From Corallococcus sp. EGB (lineage in GTDB: Bacteria; Myxococcota; Myxococcia; Myxococcales; Myxococcaceae): a stretch of DNA of 64,000 bases. Positions 41,448-49,305 of the stretch are shown here, one piece after another (the stretch's first letter is position 1; each line of letters begins with the position of its first letter). The notes below the pieces were generated by a model, which was not told the origin of the DNA, made no database searches, and saw only the letters and a program-made list of their open reading frames with translations. The translations under genes were made by a program, and so were the position numbers. Location of the stretch: contig NZ_CP079946.1 of the NCBI RefSeq assembly GCF_019968905.1, forward strand, positions 6,173,356 through 6,237,355, written 5' to 3'.

Positions 41448-42392
41448 TCAGAATTGCAGTGAACCGCGCGCGACGACGCGGGGGCCTACCTTGCAGGAGG
41501 GTAGGAGCGAACAACGCTCACAGTGCCGGGGCAGCGTCTTCGCCGGGCACGCGCCGCTCATCCCGTAGTGACACAAAGCGAAGTCGTAGCGGACGGGGTC
41601 CTCGGGATCGAGCGCCCGCAGCGACGCCGTCACCTCCTCGGCCGTGCGCCAGGTGAGGTCCGTCCGCTTCGTGAGCCCCAGGTTCAGCGCCATGCGGCCG
41701 ATGTGCGTGTCCAGCGGCACGAGCAGCACCGACGGTGGAACCTGCTTCCAGATGCCGAAGTCCACCGCGTCCGGCCCGCGCACCATCCAGCGCAGATACA
41801 GGTTGAGGCGCTTCGCGGCCCCCGGTCCCAGCGGCGAGGGCAACAGGTGATGCAGCCCCCGCTCCGGTCCCAGCGCCTGGCGAAGCGCGTCCATGGGCAC
41901 GTCCCGCAGCGCCGCGGTGAAGGCCGCGAGCGCCCCGTGGAGCGTGCCGTTCGCCTTCCAGCCCTGGACGAAGAGGGCCTCCAGGCTGCCGTGCTCGCGC
42001 AGCGCCCGGCCCATGCCCATGAGGAGCACGGCCAGGTCGGTGCCCACGTTGAAGCGGTACACGAAGCCCGTGAGCAGCGCCTTCGCGCCCTTCACCTCCA
42101 GCGCGCGCACGAAGGCCGCGGGCGACGGGCCCATCTGTCTGAGGAGCGCGTCCACCTTCGGGCGGAAGAGGTCCGCGCGCCCGTAGGCCAGCGCCGCCGC
42201 GAGCAGCGCGCTGACCTCCACGTCGCGTGGATCCGTGTAGCGGTGGGGGAACTCCACCGGGTCGAACCCGATACGCGCGGTTTGATCCGTGGACGCCAGG
42301 AAGGCATCCAGGCGGGGGCGCAGGCGGTCGGCCGCCTGGGCGCTCAAGCCGGGATGCGCGGCCCGGCGCTTCTTCGTCTCACGGGCTTTCAC
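41448..42392 (-). CDS. TIGR02757 (DUF2400) family protein with a C-terminal four-cysteine motif
   Basis: The 314-residue protein has FPHRYTDPRDVEVSALLAAA and RLNLYLRWMVRGPDAVDFG, typical of this family, and VPLDTHIGRMALNLG. It ends with CHYGMSGACPAKTL then HCERCSLLPSC, a cysteine array like the iron-sulfur loop of HhH-GPD DNA glycosylases. The fold is probably related to those repair enzymes, but the reaction is unknown. It lies 46 bases after the MoaB-like gene on the same strand. Confidence 0.82.
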   Translation of the reverse strand: MKARETKKRRAAHPGLSAQAADRLRPRLDAFLASTDQTARIGFDPVEFPHRYTDPRDVEVSALLAAALAYGRADLFRPKVDALLRQMGPSPAAFVRALEVKGAKALLTGFVYRFNVGTDLAVLLMGMGRALREHGSLEALFVQGWKANGTLHGALAAFTAALRDVPMDALRQALGPERGLHHLLPSPLGPGAAKRLNLYLRWMVRGPDAVDFGIWKQVPPSVLLVPLDTHIGRMALNLGLTKRTDLTWRTAEEVTASLRALDPEDPVRYDFALCHYGMSGACPAKTLPRHCERCSLLPSCKVGPRVVARGSLQF

Positions 42393-42438
42393 GTGTCGGT
42401 GGGAACGCGGCGCCAGGCCGCGTCCTTCCAGTCCAATC

Positions 42439-43101
42439 CTAACGCGTGAGCTCGCGCACCGCGTGGCCCAGCTCCGGGAGGATGAGCGCGTCCAGCGCCA
42501 GCTTCACCGCCTGGGGCGAGCCCGGCAGCGCGAAGAGGATCATCCCCTGGTACGTGCCCGCCGTGGCGCGAGACATCATCGCGGGGCTGCCGATGCGCTG
42601 GAACGACAGCATGCGGAACAGCTCGCCGAAGCCGGGCAGCTCCTTCTCGAAGAGCGCGCGCAGCGTCTCCACCGTGCAATCGCGGCGGCCAATGCCCGTG
42701 CCGCCCGTGAAGAGCACCGCGCGGGCCCCCGCCGCCTGCGCCTGCGCGAGCGCGCCCCGGATGGCCTCCGGATCATCCTTCACCACCGCGTGCCCGGCGA
42801 CGGTGTGCCCCGCGGCGGACAGACCGTCGCGCAGGTCCTTCCCGCTGCGGTCGTGCGACGCGTCCCGGCTGTCCGAGCACGTCACCACGAACGCGCTGAC
42901 GTGCACGGGCGCGCGCGACTTGTGCTCCGCCGCCACCGCCGAGCCTTCGTGCGAATGCCCGTGGTCATGGTCATGCGAGTGGTCGTGCGAGTGCCCGTGG
43001 TCGTGCGAGTGCCCGTGGTCGTGAGAATGGCCGTGGTGATGATGGTGATGGCCGTGGCCATGACCGGGGTCATGGTCGTGTTCGTGTCCGTCGTGTCCCA
43101 T
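42439..43101 (-). CDS. moaB: MoaB/Mog-type molybdopterin protein with a polyhistidine N-terminal extension
   Basis: The 220-residue protein has a first 52 residues with about 26 histidines alternating with Asp, Gly and Ser. The rest is a normal MoaB/MogA fold: VVTCSDSRDASHDRSGKDL, AVLFTGGTGIGRRDCTVETL, RMLSFQRIGSPAMMSRATAG and LFALPGSPQAVKLALD. MoaB/Mog adenylate molybdopterin before metal insertion. The His head would bind Ni, Zn, Co or similar ions. AGGAG precedes ATG 43101. Same-strand neighbours are the Rieske gene (39 bases upstream) and TIGR02757. No other moa/moe gene is nearby. Confidence 0.9.
   Translation of the reverse strand: MGHDGHEHDHDPGHGHGHHHHHHGHSHDHGHSHDHGHSHDHSHDHDHGHSHEGSAVAAEHKSRAPVHVSAFVVTCSDSRDASHDRSGKDLRDGLSAAGHTVAGHAVVKDDPEAIRGALAQAQAAGARAVLFTGGTGIGRRDCTVETLRALFEKELPGFGELFRMLSFQRIGSPAMMSRATAGTYQGMILFALPGSPQAVKLALDALILPELGHAVRELTR
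42981..43034 (-). repeat. Three 18-bp tandem units coding the His-rich head of MoaB
   Basis: Units of GGTCGTGCGAGTGCCCGT (plus strand) at 42981, 42999 and 43017 encode the Asp-His-Gly-His-Ser-His periodicity, the third diverged. A partial unit precedes at 42969. Slippage here could change the number of histidines. Confidence 0.75.
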
Positions 43102-43140
43102 GGTGGACGCTCCTGAAGAAGGGGGGCGGGGCGAGGAGGC

Positions 43141-43455
43141 TCAGACGTCCGGCAGGTCGACGACGAGATTCCCGTCCTCGACCGCGAGCTGCACCGTCGG
43201 CTGGTCATCACAGACGCCGGGAGAGGTCGCGTTCTTGCCTGTGTCCATGTCGAAGCCGACCTCATGGCAGGGGCACACGACCATGTTGTCCTCCAGGCGT
43301 CCGCCCGACAGCAGACACCCCGCGTGGTTGCACCAGTCGTCGAGGCCCTTGTAGCGGCCGTGGATCTTCGCGATGCAGACGTTGCGCTTGCCGATTTCGT
43401 AACCCCGCATCTCCCTCTCGGCGAAGTCCGCGGGGCCCAGCTTGATCTTCGTCAT
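43141..43455 (-). CDS. Rieske [2Fe-2S] ferredoxin-like protein
   Basis: The 104-residue protein is a single Rieske domain with cluster ligands in DDWCNHAGC (Cys-x-His) and VVCPCHEVGFD (Cys-x-x-His). It resembles the soluble ferredoxin partners or small subunits of dioxygenases and nitrite reductase NirD. No oxygenase gene is adjacent, so the electron acceptor is unknown. AAGGAA is just before ATG 43455. It is the first gene of the minus-strand group leading to MoaB and TIGR02757, and divergent from polX. Confidence 0.9.
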   Translation of the reverse strand: MTKIKLGPADFAEREMRGYEIGKRNVCIAKIHGRYKGLDDWCNHAGCLLSGGRLEDNMVVCPCHEVGFDMDTGKNATSPGVCDDQPTVQLAVEDGNLVVDLPDV

Positions 43456-43506
43456 TGCGTTCCTTTTCCCACAACCCGTGCGGGCCTGCACCCCTGTTCC
43501 CCCGGC

Positions 43507-43512
43507 ATTAAT
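43507..43512 (+). promoter_or_regulatory. -10-like box of polX, leaderless arrangement
   Basis: ATTAAT ends 9 bases before GTG 43522, with no Shine-Dalgarno between. A weak CTGCA lies 16 bases upstream. This supports the chosen polX start. Confidence 0.35.
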
Positions 43513-43521
43513 TTCCCGACC

Positions 43522-45282
43522 GTGACTCCCGACGTGACACCCTCCACCGCCGTGCTCACCGACAAGGCGGCCGTTGCCCAGGTCCTCCGGGACATGTCCC
43601 TCTTGCTCCAGCTCCAGGGGCAGAGCGGCTTTCGCGTCCGCGCCTATGACATCGCCGCGGACCGCATCGCCAACCTGCCGCAGGACCTGGGCGCCGTCGT
43701 CGCCGAGGGCCGCCTGCAGGAGCTCCAGGGCATCGGCCCGGGGCTCGCCGACAAGCTCACCGAGCTGGTGACGACCGGCCGCATGACGGCCTTCGAGGAG
43801 CTGAAGGCCCGGTTCCCTGCCGGCCTGCTGGAGCTGATGAAGCTGCCGGACGTGGGGCCGAAGAAGGTGGCCGCCCTGTGGAGTGAGCTCCAGGTCGGCA
43901 GCGTCGAGGACCTGGAGCGCGCCTGCCGCGACGGCCGCGTGCGGGAGCTCAAGGGCTTTGGCGCCAGGAGCGAGGCGAAGCTCCTGGACGGCATCGCGGT
44001 GTACCGGCGCGCCAGGGGCGAGCGGAAGCTGCTGGGCGAAGCGCTCCCCATCGCGGAAGGACTGCTGGAGCTGATCCGCCAGGCCCCGGGCGTGGTGCGC
44101 GCGAGCCTGGGCGGCAGCGTGCGCCGGCGCGCGGAGACCGTGGCCGACGTGGACCTCATCGCGTCCGCGAAGGAGGCCGGCCCGGTGTTGGACGCGCTCG
44201 CGAACGCGCCGGGCGTGGCCACGGTGATTGGCAAGGGCGACAGCAAGTGCTCCGTGCGCATGGTGCAGGGAGATCTCCAGGTGGACCTGCGCGTGCTGCC
44301 GGACGAGGACTTCGCCACCGCGCTGCACCACTTCACCGGCTCCAAGGCGCACCACATCCGGCTGCGCAACCTGGGCCACGAGAAGGGCCTCAAGATTTCC
44401 GAGTGGGGCGTGCACCGCGAGGACGGCACCAAGGTCCCCGTCCCCGATGAGGCGGCGCTGTACCGGCTCCTGGACATGCAGGAGGTGCCGCCGGAGCTGC
44501 GCGAGGACAATGGCGAGGTGGAGGCCGCGCGGGCCGGGAAGCTGCCGGAGGACCTGGTGACGCTCGAGGACGTGCAGGGCGCGGTGCATGCGCACAGCAC
44601 CTGGTCCGACGGCCGCAACACGCTGGAGGAGATGGCGCGCGCGGCCAAGGCGCTGGGGCTCAAGTACCTCACCGTCACCGAGCACAGCGAGGCGGCCATC
44701 CACGCGGGCGGCCTCAAGGTGGATGACCTCAAGCGGCAGTGGGAGGAGATCGACCGCGTGAACGCGGCGGTGCCCGGCATGCGGCTGCTCAAGGGCATCG
44801 AGGTGGACATCCTCGAATCAGGGGCGCTGGACTACGCGGACAGCGTGCTGGAGCAGCTGGAGGTCGTCATCGCCTCCATCCACGTGCGCCACTCCATGGA
44901 CGAGGACCAGATGACGCGCCGGGTGCTGGCCGCGCTGGACAACCCGCACCTGCACATCCTGGGACACCCCACCGGCCGCCTCATCCAGAGCCGGGAGCCC
45001 TACGCCCTCCGAATGGAGGAGGTGCTGGAGCGCGCACGGGAGCGCGGGGTCGCGGTGGAGATCAACGGCAAGCCGGCGCGCCTGGACATCAAGTCCGAGT
45101 ACGTGCGGCAGGCCGTGCGGCGAGGGGTGAAGCTGGTGGTGAGCTGCGACGCGCACCGCCAGGAGGACCTGAAGAACCTGGCCTTCGCGGTGGCCACGGC
45201 GCGGCGCGGCTGGGCGCGCAAGCAGGACATCCTCAACACCCGGTCCGCGGAGAGCTTCCTCGCCGCCCTGCGGGAGCGCTGA
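43522..45282 (+). CDS. polX: DNA polymerase/3'-5' exonuclease PolX
   Basis: The 586-residue repair polymerase has an N-terminal 8-kDa helical domain and HhH motifs (LQGIGPGLADKLTELV, LPDVGPKKVAALWSEL). The nucleotidyltransferase core has GGSVRRRAETVADVDLIA, where Asp-Val-Asp bind metal. The C-terminal PHP domain (about 350-580) has VHAHSTWSDGRNTLEE, VTEHSE, KGIEVDIL, HPTGRLI and VSCDAHRQ, the metal ligands of a manganese-dependent nuclease. It fills short gaps in base-excision repair. GTG 43522 is chosen from the -10 spacing; GTG 43534 is an alternative. Confidence 0.93.
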   Translation: MTPDVTPSTAVLTDKAAVAQVLRDMSLLLQLQGQSGFRVRAYDIAADRIANLPQDLGAVVAEGRLQELQGIGPGLADKLTELVTTGRMTAFEELKARFPAGLLELMKLPDVGPKKVAALWSELQVGSVEDLERACRDGRVRELKGFGARSEAKLLDGIAVYRRARGERKLLGEALPIAEGLLELIRQAPGVVRASLGGSVRRRAETVADVDLIASAKEAGPVLDALANAPGVATVIGKGDSKCSVRMVQGDLQVDLRVLPDEDFATALHHFTGSKAHHIRLRNLGHEKGLKISEWGVHREDGTKVPVPDEAALYRLLDMQEVPPELREDNGEVEAARAGKLPEDLVTLEDVQGAVHAHSTWSDGRNTLEEMARAAKALGLKYLTVTEHSEAAIHAGGLKVDDLKRQWEEIDRVNAAVPGMRLLKGIEVDILESGALDYADSVLEQLEVVIASIHVRHSMDEDQMTRRVLAALDNPHLHILGHPTGRLIQSREPYALRMEEVLERARERGVAVEINGKPARLDIKSEYVRQAVRRGVKLVVSCDAHRQEDLKNLAFAVATARRGWARKQDILNTRSAESFLAALRER

Positions 45283-45301
45283 TAGGCTCGCGGGCGCGAA
45301 G

Positions 45302-45913
45302 ATGTTCCGCCCGCCCCTCCTCGTCCCCGCCCTCCTCTGCCTCCTCCTGGCCTGGCCCACCCCGGCCGGCGCCGAGCCTCGTCCGTCGCGCGCGGACCTC
45401 CAGCGCGTGCTGGAGCTGCACACCCGTTCGTCGGTGCGCGTGCGCGGGCCCCAGCACGCGGGCCCCGGCATCATCGTGGGAGCGGACGGCCAGGTGCTCA
45501 CCGCCGCGTCGCACGTGGGCCCGGACTCCGCCCAGGTGGTGCATGAGGGCAACACCCTGACGGCGCGCGTGGTGCTCTCCAGCGCGGCGCTCCAGGTCGC
45601 GGTGGTGGCGGGCCCCCAGGGCACGTGGCCCGCGGCGCCCGTGCGGCTGGCGCCGGAGGGGCTCGCGGGCCGCTGGGTGGTGGGCGTCCTGCCCGCGCGC
45701 AAGAAGGGGCAGCGGGACACGCCCAAGGCGGCCGTGGCGAAGGACGCCCCCGCGCCGTTCTTCGACGTGGACCTCACGCTCGTGCCCGGCAGCCCGCTGT
45801 ATGACGGCGACGGGCGGCTGGTGGGCGTCGTCGTCGAGCGCCGCGGCCGGGGCGCCCGCGCCCTGCCGCTCTCCGCGGTGAAGGCGGAGCTCGCCTCGGT
45901 GGACGCGCCATGA
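45302..45913 (+). CDS. Trypsin-like peptidase-fold protein, probably catalytically degenerate
   Basis: The 203-residue protein has a signal peptide (LLVPALLCLLLAWPTPAGA). Its two beta-barrel halves read ADGQVLTAASHVG, where His is in the catalytic position, and LVPGSPLYDGDGRLVGVVVE, with a Gly-Ser-Pro in place of GNSGGP. The strand that normally supplies the Asp (DLAV) reads ALQVAVVAG, so the triad Asp seems lost. The next gene, an intramembrane protease, overlaps by four bases. I recall a comparable trypsin-like gene beside the myxosortase MrtX in Myxococcus xanthus, so it may assist that enzyme. That recollection is unverified. Confidence 0.7.
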   Translation: MFRPPLLVPALLCLLLAWPTPAGAEPRPSRADLQRVLELHTRSSVRVRGPQHAGPGIIVGADGQVLTAASHVGPDSAQVVHEGNTLTARVVLSSAALQVAVVAGPQGTWPAAPVRLAPEGLAGRWVVGVLPARKKGQRDTPKAAVAKDAPAPFFDVDLTLVPGSPLYDGDGRLVGVVVERRGRGARALPLSAVKAELASVDAP

Positions 45914-46635
45914 GCCGTCCCGCGGGGCCGCCGTTCAAGCTGAGCGCGGTGCAGGAGGCGATGGGCCTCTGGGCGCTGGGCTTCCTGGGCATCATCGTGG
46001 CGTTCCTCATCGCCGGGGGCACCAGCGTGCCCAAGCTGGTGGCCACGGTGGGCTTCCTCTACCTGCCGCTCATCCCCATGCGCTGGCGCGACGAGGACTA
46101 CCGCGACTACGGCCTCACACTGCGCGCGTGGAAGCAGGACCTGCGCCTGTTCCTGGTGATGTGCGCCATCGTGGGGCCGCTGTTCTTCGCGGGCTTCGCG
46201 GCCTTCGTGCAGGTGGTGCCGCACCTGCCACCCGCGCTCGCGCACCACCTGACGCCCATCATCGGCGAGGGCCACTTCCAGCCCCGCCTGCCCCCGCGCT
46301 TCGGCGAGTGGATGATTGATCAGCTCTTCGTCGTGGCCCTGCCGGAGGAGTTCTTCTACCGGGGCTACCTCCAGGCCCGCCTGCGAGACGCGTGGCCCCA
46401 GGGGCGAGTGGTGCTGGGCGCCCGGCTGGGACGCGCCTTCTGGGTGACGGCGCTCCTCTTCGCGCTGGGCCACCTGGCCATCTTCCAGACGTGGCGGCTG
46501 GCGGTGTTCTTCCCCGCGCTCCTCTTCGGCTGGATGCGCGAGCGCACGGGTACCATCATCGGCTGCTCCCTCTTCCACGCCGCCTGCAACCTGTACGTGC
46601 GCTTCCTGGAGGTCTCCTTCTTCGGCGGCCCGTAG
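45910..46635 (+). CDS. CPBP-family glutamic intramembrane protease, candidate myxosortase
   Basis: The 241-residue multi-spanning protein has the three CPBP motifs. These are VALPEEFFYRGYLQ (catalytic Glu-Glu and Arg), LLFALGHLA (Phe-x-x-x-His) and SLFHAACNLYV (His with the Asn). It cleaves within or near membranes. In myxobacteria some members process MYXO-CTERM surface proteins (MrtX/MrtC). Pairing with a trypsin-like partner favours the MrtX type, by recollection. No MYXO-CTERM protein is in this window, so the substrate would be elsewhere. ATG overlaps the upstream stop (ATGA). Confidence 0.83.
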   Translation: MSRPAGPPFKLSAVQEAMGLWALGFLGIIVAFLIAGGTSVPKLVATVGFLYLPLIPMRWRDEDYRDYGLTLRAWKQDLRLFLVMCAIVGPLFFAGFAAFVQVVPHLPPALAHHLTPIIGEGHFQPRLPPRFGEWMIDQLFVVALPEEFFYRGYLQARLRDAWPQGRVVLGARLGRAFWVTALLFALGHLAIFQTWRLAVFFPALLFGWMRERTGTIIGCSLFHAACNLYVRFLEVSFFGGP

Positions 46636-46643
46636 CGCCGCGG

Positions 46644-47477
46644 TCACTCCGGCGGCAGGTGGCCGACCTGGAGGTCCGCGCCCACCGTCAGCGTCGTGCC
46701 CTGCGGCAGCTCCACCCAGCCATTCGTGCGCGTGACGTGGCTGGCCACCACCACCGTGCGGCGGCGGCGGTGCGCGCCCACCTCCGGGTGCGTCTCCGGC
46801 GTGGTCGTGTCCACGCCGCAGTGCGAGCACTCCCCGGTGCCCTCCAGGCGCGTGTAGTACAGCGGGGCCTCGCCCCGGCGGGTGGCGAGCAGCACGGCGC
46901 CGTTGGTGGCCACCATGTTGAGCGGCGGCGTGCGCACCTGCCCCACCTGGACGAGCGCGGCCTCCACCTCTCGCACGGTGTCGCGCAGCACGCGGCCCGC
47001 GACGCCGGGCTCCAGGCGCGGGTCATCCGTGCGGCCCAGCTTGCGCAGGTTCGTGAGGAACAGGGCGAAGAGGAGCTCGCTGTCGGTGGAGCCGCGCACC
47101 TGCCGCTGGAGGTGCTCCGGCACGCGCTGCAGCAGCAGGGCGCGCAGGGGCTCGAAGTCCGGCAGCGGCCCCTGGTGGGCGAACAGCCAGTGGCGCGCCC
47201 GGAACGGCTGGGTGTTCTCCTCGGGCGACAGGCCCGGCGGCAGCCGGCCCGCGTGGAAGAGCACGGCCTCGGATTCGTGCGGGGGCGCCAGGTCGTCCAG
47301 GGTGAGGTCCCGGTCCGGCGCCAGGCGGCGCAGGAGCACCTCCTCCTGGGCATAGGTCCCCACCCCCAGGGCGTTGGCCCGTGCCTCCGAGCGGAGGACG
47401 ACCTTCCCGGTCAGCCGGTGCAGCTCACAGCGCAGCAGGTTGGGGTCCGAGGACAGGGCGGCGAGGATGGCGGACAT
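46644..47477 (-). CDS. Class II glutamine amidotransferase-fold protein lacking Cys2
   Basis: The 277-residue protein resembles the YafJ/EgtC amidotransferase fold: TQPFRARHWLFAHQGPLPDF, VRGSTDSELLFALFLTNL, LNMVATNGAVLLATRRG and VVVASHVT. The nucleophile Cys normally at residue 2 is Ser (MSAILAAL), and the HNG oxyanion motif reads AHQG. The GSTDSE motif is kept. It may be inactive as a glutaminase, use Ser, or bind a ligand. ATG 47477 has AAGGGGGG seven bases before it. Convergent with the CPBP gene (8-base gap), divergent from the DnaK-like gene. Confidence 0.75.
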   Translation of the reverse strand: MSAILAALSSDPNLLRCELHRLTGKVVLRSEARANALGVGTYAQEEVLLRRLAPDRDLTLDDLAPPHESEAVLFHAGRLPPGLSPEENTQPFRARHWLFAHQGPLPDFEPLRALLLQRVPEHLQRQVRGSTDSELLFALFLTNLRKLGRTDDPRLEPGVAGRVLRDTVREVEAALVQVGQVRTPPLNMVATNGAVLLATRRGEAPLYYTRLEGTGECSHCGVDTTTPETHPEVGAHRRRRTVVVASHVTRTNGWVELPQGTTLTVGADLQVGHLPPE

Positions 47478-47598
47478 GGTGAAACCCCCCTTCCCCTGAA
47501 GGGATAAGGTCCATGGGACCCAGGTTCATCGTTCCCAACCCGCTCCCCTGCTCTGGCGCTAAGCCCTTGAAATGGCTGGCATTTGCTCAGTCATTGAA

Positions 47599-47627
47599 TT
47601 GACACCCCGGAGCGTGGCGCCTAACCT
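47599..47627 (+). promoter_or_regulatory. Predicted sigma-70 promoter of the DnaK-DnaJ-CvpA operon
   Basis: TTGACA at 47599-47604 and TAACCT at 47622-47627 are separated by 17 bases and lie 65 bases before ATG 47692. The -35 matches consensus exactly. The upstream part of the 214-base gap belongs to the divergent gene. Confidence 0.5.
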
Positions 47628-47691
47628 CCGGGCGCTTCCCGGCGGCCCTCTTCCAGGAGGGGCCGGGGTGCAGGTCTTCACCGGAGACGGA

Positions 47692-49296
47692 ATGGCGGAC
47701 GACATCGCAATCGGCATCGACCTGGGCACGTCGTATTCGTGCGTGTCCGTCGTGCATGAGGGCCAGCCCACGGTCATCCCCAACGAGTGGGGCGAGACGA
47801 CGCATGCCTCGTGCGTGTCCTTCCTGGAGGAAGGCTCCGTGCTGGTAGGCAACGCGGCGAAGAAGAACATCATCACCAGCCCGGAGAACACGGTCTATTC
47901 GGCCAAGCGTCTCATCGGCCGGTACTACTTCTCCGACGAGGTGAAGAAGGCCCAGGCGGTGATGCCGTACCGCATCGTCGAGGGCGAGAACAACTCGGTG
48001 CGCATCGGCGTGCGGGACCGCAGCTATTCGCTGCCGGAGATCTCCGCGCTGGTGCTCAAGGAGATGAAGGCCGTCGCGGAGACGTACCTGGGCCGCGAGG
48101 TCCACAAGGCGGTCATCACCGTCCCCGCGTACTTCAACGACAACCAGCGCCAGGCGACGAAGGACGCGGGCCGCATCGCGGGGCTGGAGGTGCTGCGCAT
48201 CCTCAACGAGCCCACCGCGGCGGCGCTGGCCTATGGGTTCGGCCGGGACGTCAACCAGCGCGTCGTCGTCTACGACCTGGGCGGCGGCACGTTCGACGTG
48301 TCCATCCTGGAGATTGGCAAGGACGTCTTCGAGGTGCTGGCCACGGCGGGTGACACGTACCTGGGCGGCGACGACTTCGACGACCGCATCATGACGTGGA
48401 TGGCGGACGACTTCCTCAACCGCACGCGGCTGGACCTCCGGCAGAACAAGTACTGCCTGCAGATGCTGAAGGACGCGGCGGAGAAGGCGAAGATCGACGT
48501 GGGCCAGTACGGCACCGCGGACATCCTCTGCCAGGGCATCTGCCAGGACGCCAACGGCAACGTGATGGACCTGCGCAACACGCTCAACCAGGACCAGTTC
48601 AACCGGATGGTGATGGACTTGGTGCAGCGCACGTTCAAGGTCTGCGACGAGGCGCTCCAGAGCGCGCGGCTGACGGCGGCGGACATCGACGCGGTCATCC
48701 TGGTGGGCGGGCCCACGCGGCTGCCCATCATCCGCAACTCGGTGAAGCACTACTTCCAGCGGGAGCCGCTGGAGGGCATCAACCCGGATCAGGTCGTGGC
48801 CATGGGCGCGGCGCTCCAGTCGCACGCGCTTCTGGACAGCAAGACGGAGACGTTCCTGGTGGACGTCACGCCGCTGACGCTGCGGATTGGCACCGTGGGT
48901 GGGTACACGGAGAAGATCATCGACAAGAACACGCCGGTGCCCATCGACCGGTCGAAGACCTTCACCACCAGCCGCGACGGGCAGGAGAAGGTGAAGATCC
49001 GCGTGTACCAGGGTGAGTCCAACCGCGCCGAGGAGTGCGAGATGCTGGGCGAGTTCGAGTTCTCGGGCTTCCGCATCGGGTATCGCGGCGAGGTGAAGAT
49101 CGAAGTGACGTTCGAGATCAACACGGACGGTCTGGTGAACGTGTCCGCGTGCGACGTGGAGACGGGTCAGAAGACGTCCACGACAATCACGTTGTCGTCC
49201 GGCATGACGGAGGCGGACATCCAGCAGTCGATCCAGTCGAACCGCAACACGCGGCTCGCGGGCCACAACAGCGACCTGCCCGCCGTGGCCAGCTAG
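47692..49296 (+). CDS. DnaK-type Hsp70 chaperone without C-terminal lid
   Basis: The 534-residue protein has the full Hsp70 ATPase domain: IGIDLGTSYSCVSVV, AVITVPAYFNDNQRQATKDA, LRILNEPTAAALAYGFG, VVYDLGGGTFDVSIL and AVILVGGPTRLPIIRN. The interdomain linker (VDVTPLTLRI region) and beta-sandwich substrate domain follow. It ends soon after TLSSGMTEADIQQSIQ, so the helical lid found in DnaK (638 residues) is almost absent. Lidless Hsp70s hold clients loosely. It is followed after 9 bases by a J-domain gene, its likely partner. It is not the main DnaK, as GrpE is not adjacent. ATG 47692 is chosen over an upstream in-frame start because the fold begins there. Confidence 0.92.
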   Translation: MADDIAIGIDLGTSYSCVSVVHEGQPTVIPNEWGETTHASCVSFLEEGSVLVGNAAKKNIITSPENTVYSAKRLIGRYYFSDEVKKAQAVMPYRIVEGENNSVRIGVRDRSYSLPEISALVLKEMKAVAETYLGREVHKAVITVPAYFNDNQRQATKDAGRIAGLEVLRILNEPTAAALAYGFGRDVNQRVVVYDLGGGTFDVSILEIGKDVFEVLATAGDTYLGGDDFDDRIMTWMADDFLNRTRLDLRQNKYCLQMLKDAAEKAKIDVGQYGTADILCQGICQDANGNVMDLRNTLNQDQFNRMVMDLVQRTFKVCDEALQSARLTAADIDAVILVGGPTRLPIIRNSVKHYFQREPLEGINPDQVVAMGAALQSHALLDSKTETFLVDVTPLTLRIGTVGGYTEKIIDKNTPVPIDRSKTFTTSRDGQEKVKIRVYQGESNRAEECEMLGEFEFSGFRIGYRGEVKIEVTFEINTDGLVNVSACDVETGQKTSTTITLSSGMTEADIQQSIQSNRNTRLAGHNSDLPAVAS

Positions 49297-49305
49297 GCAC
49301 CGCCG

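Noticed and set aside
42957..43090. Repeated CGTG/CATG motifs as a regulatory array
   Set aside because: They are explained by His codons of the MoaB head.
47570..47592. Sigma-54-like site TGGCTGGCATTTGCT
   Set aside because: GG and GC are 9 instead of 10 bases apart, and a good TTGACA promoter is just downstream.
47692..49296. SglK, the Myxococcus social-motility DnaK homologue
   Set aside because: No grpE-type neighbour as remembered for that locus; identity cannot be claimed without alignment.
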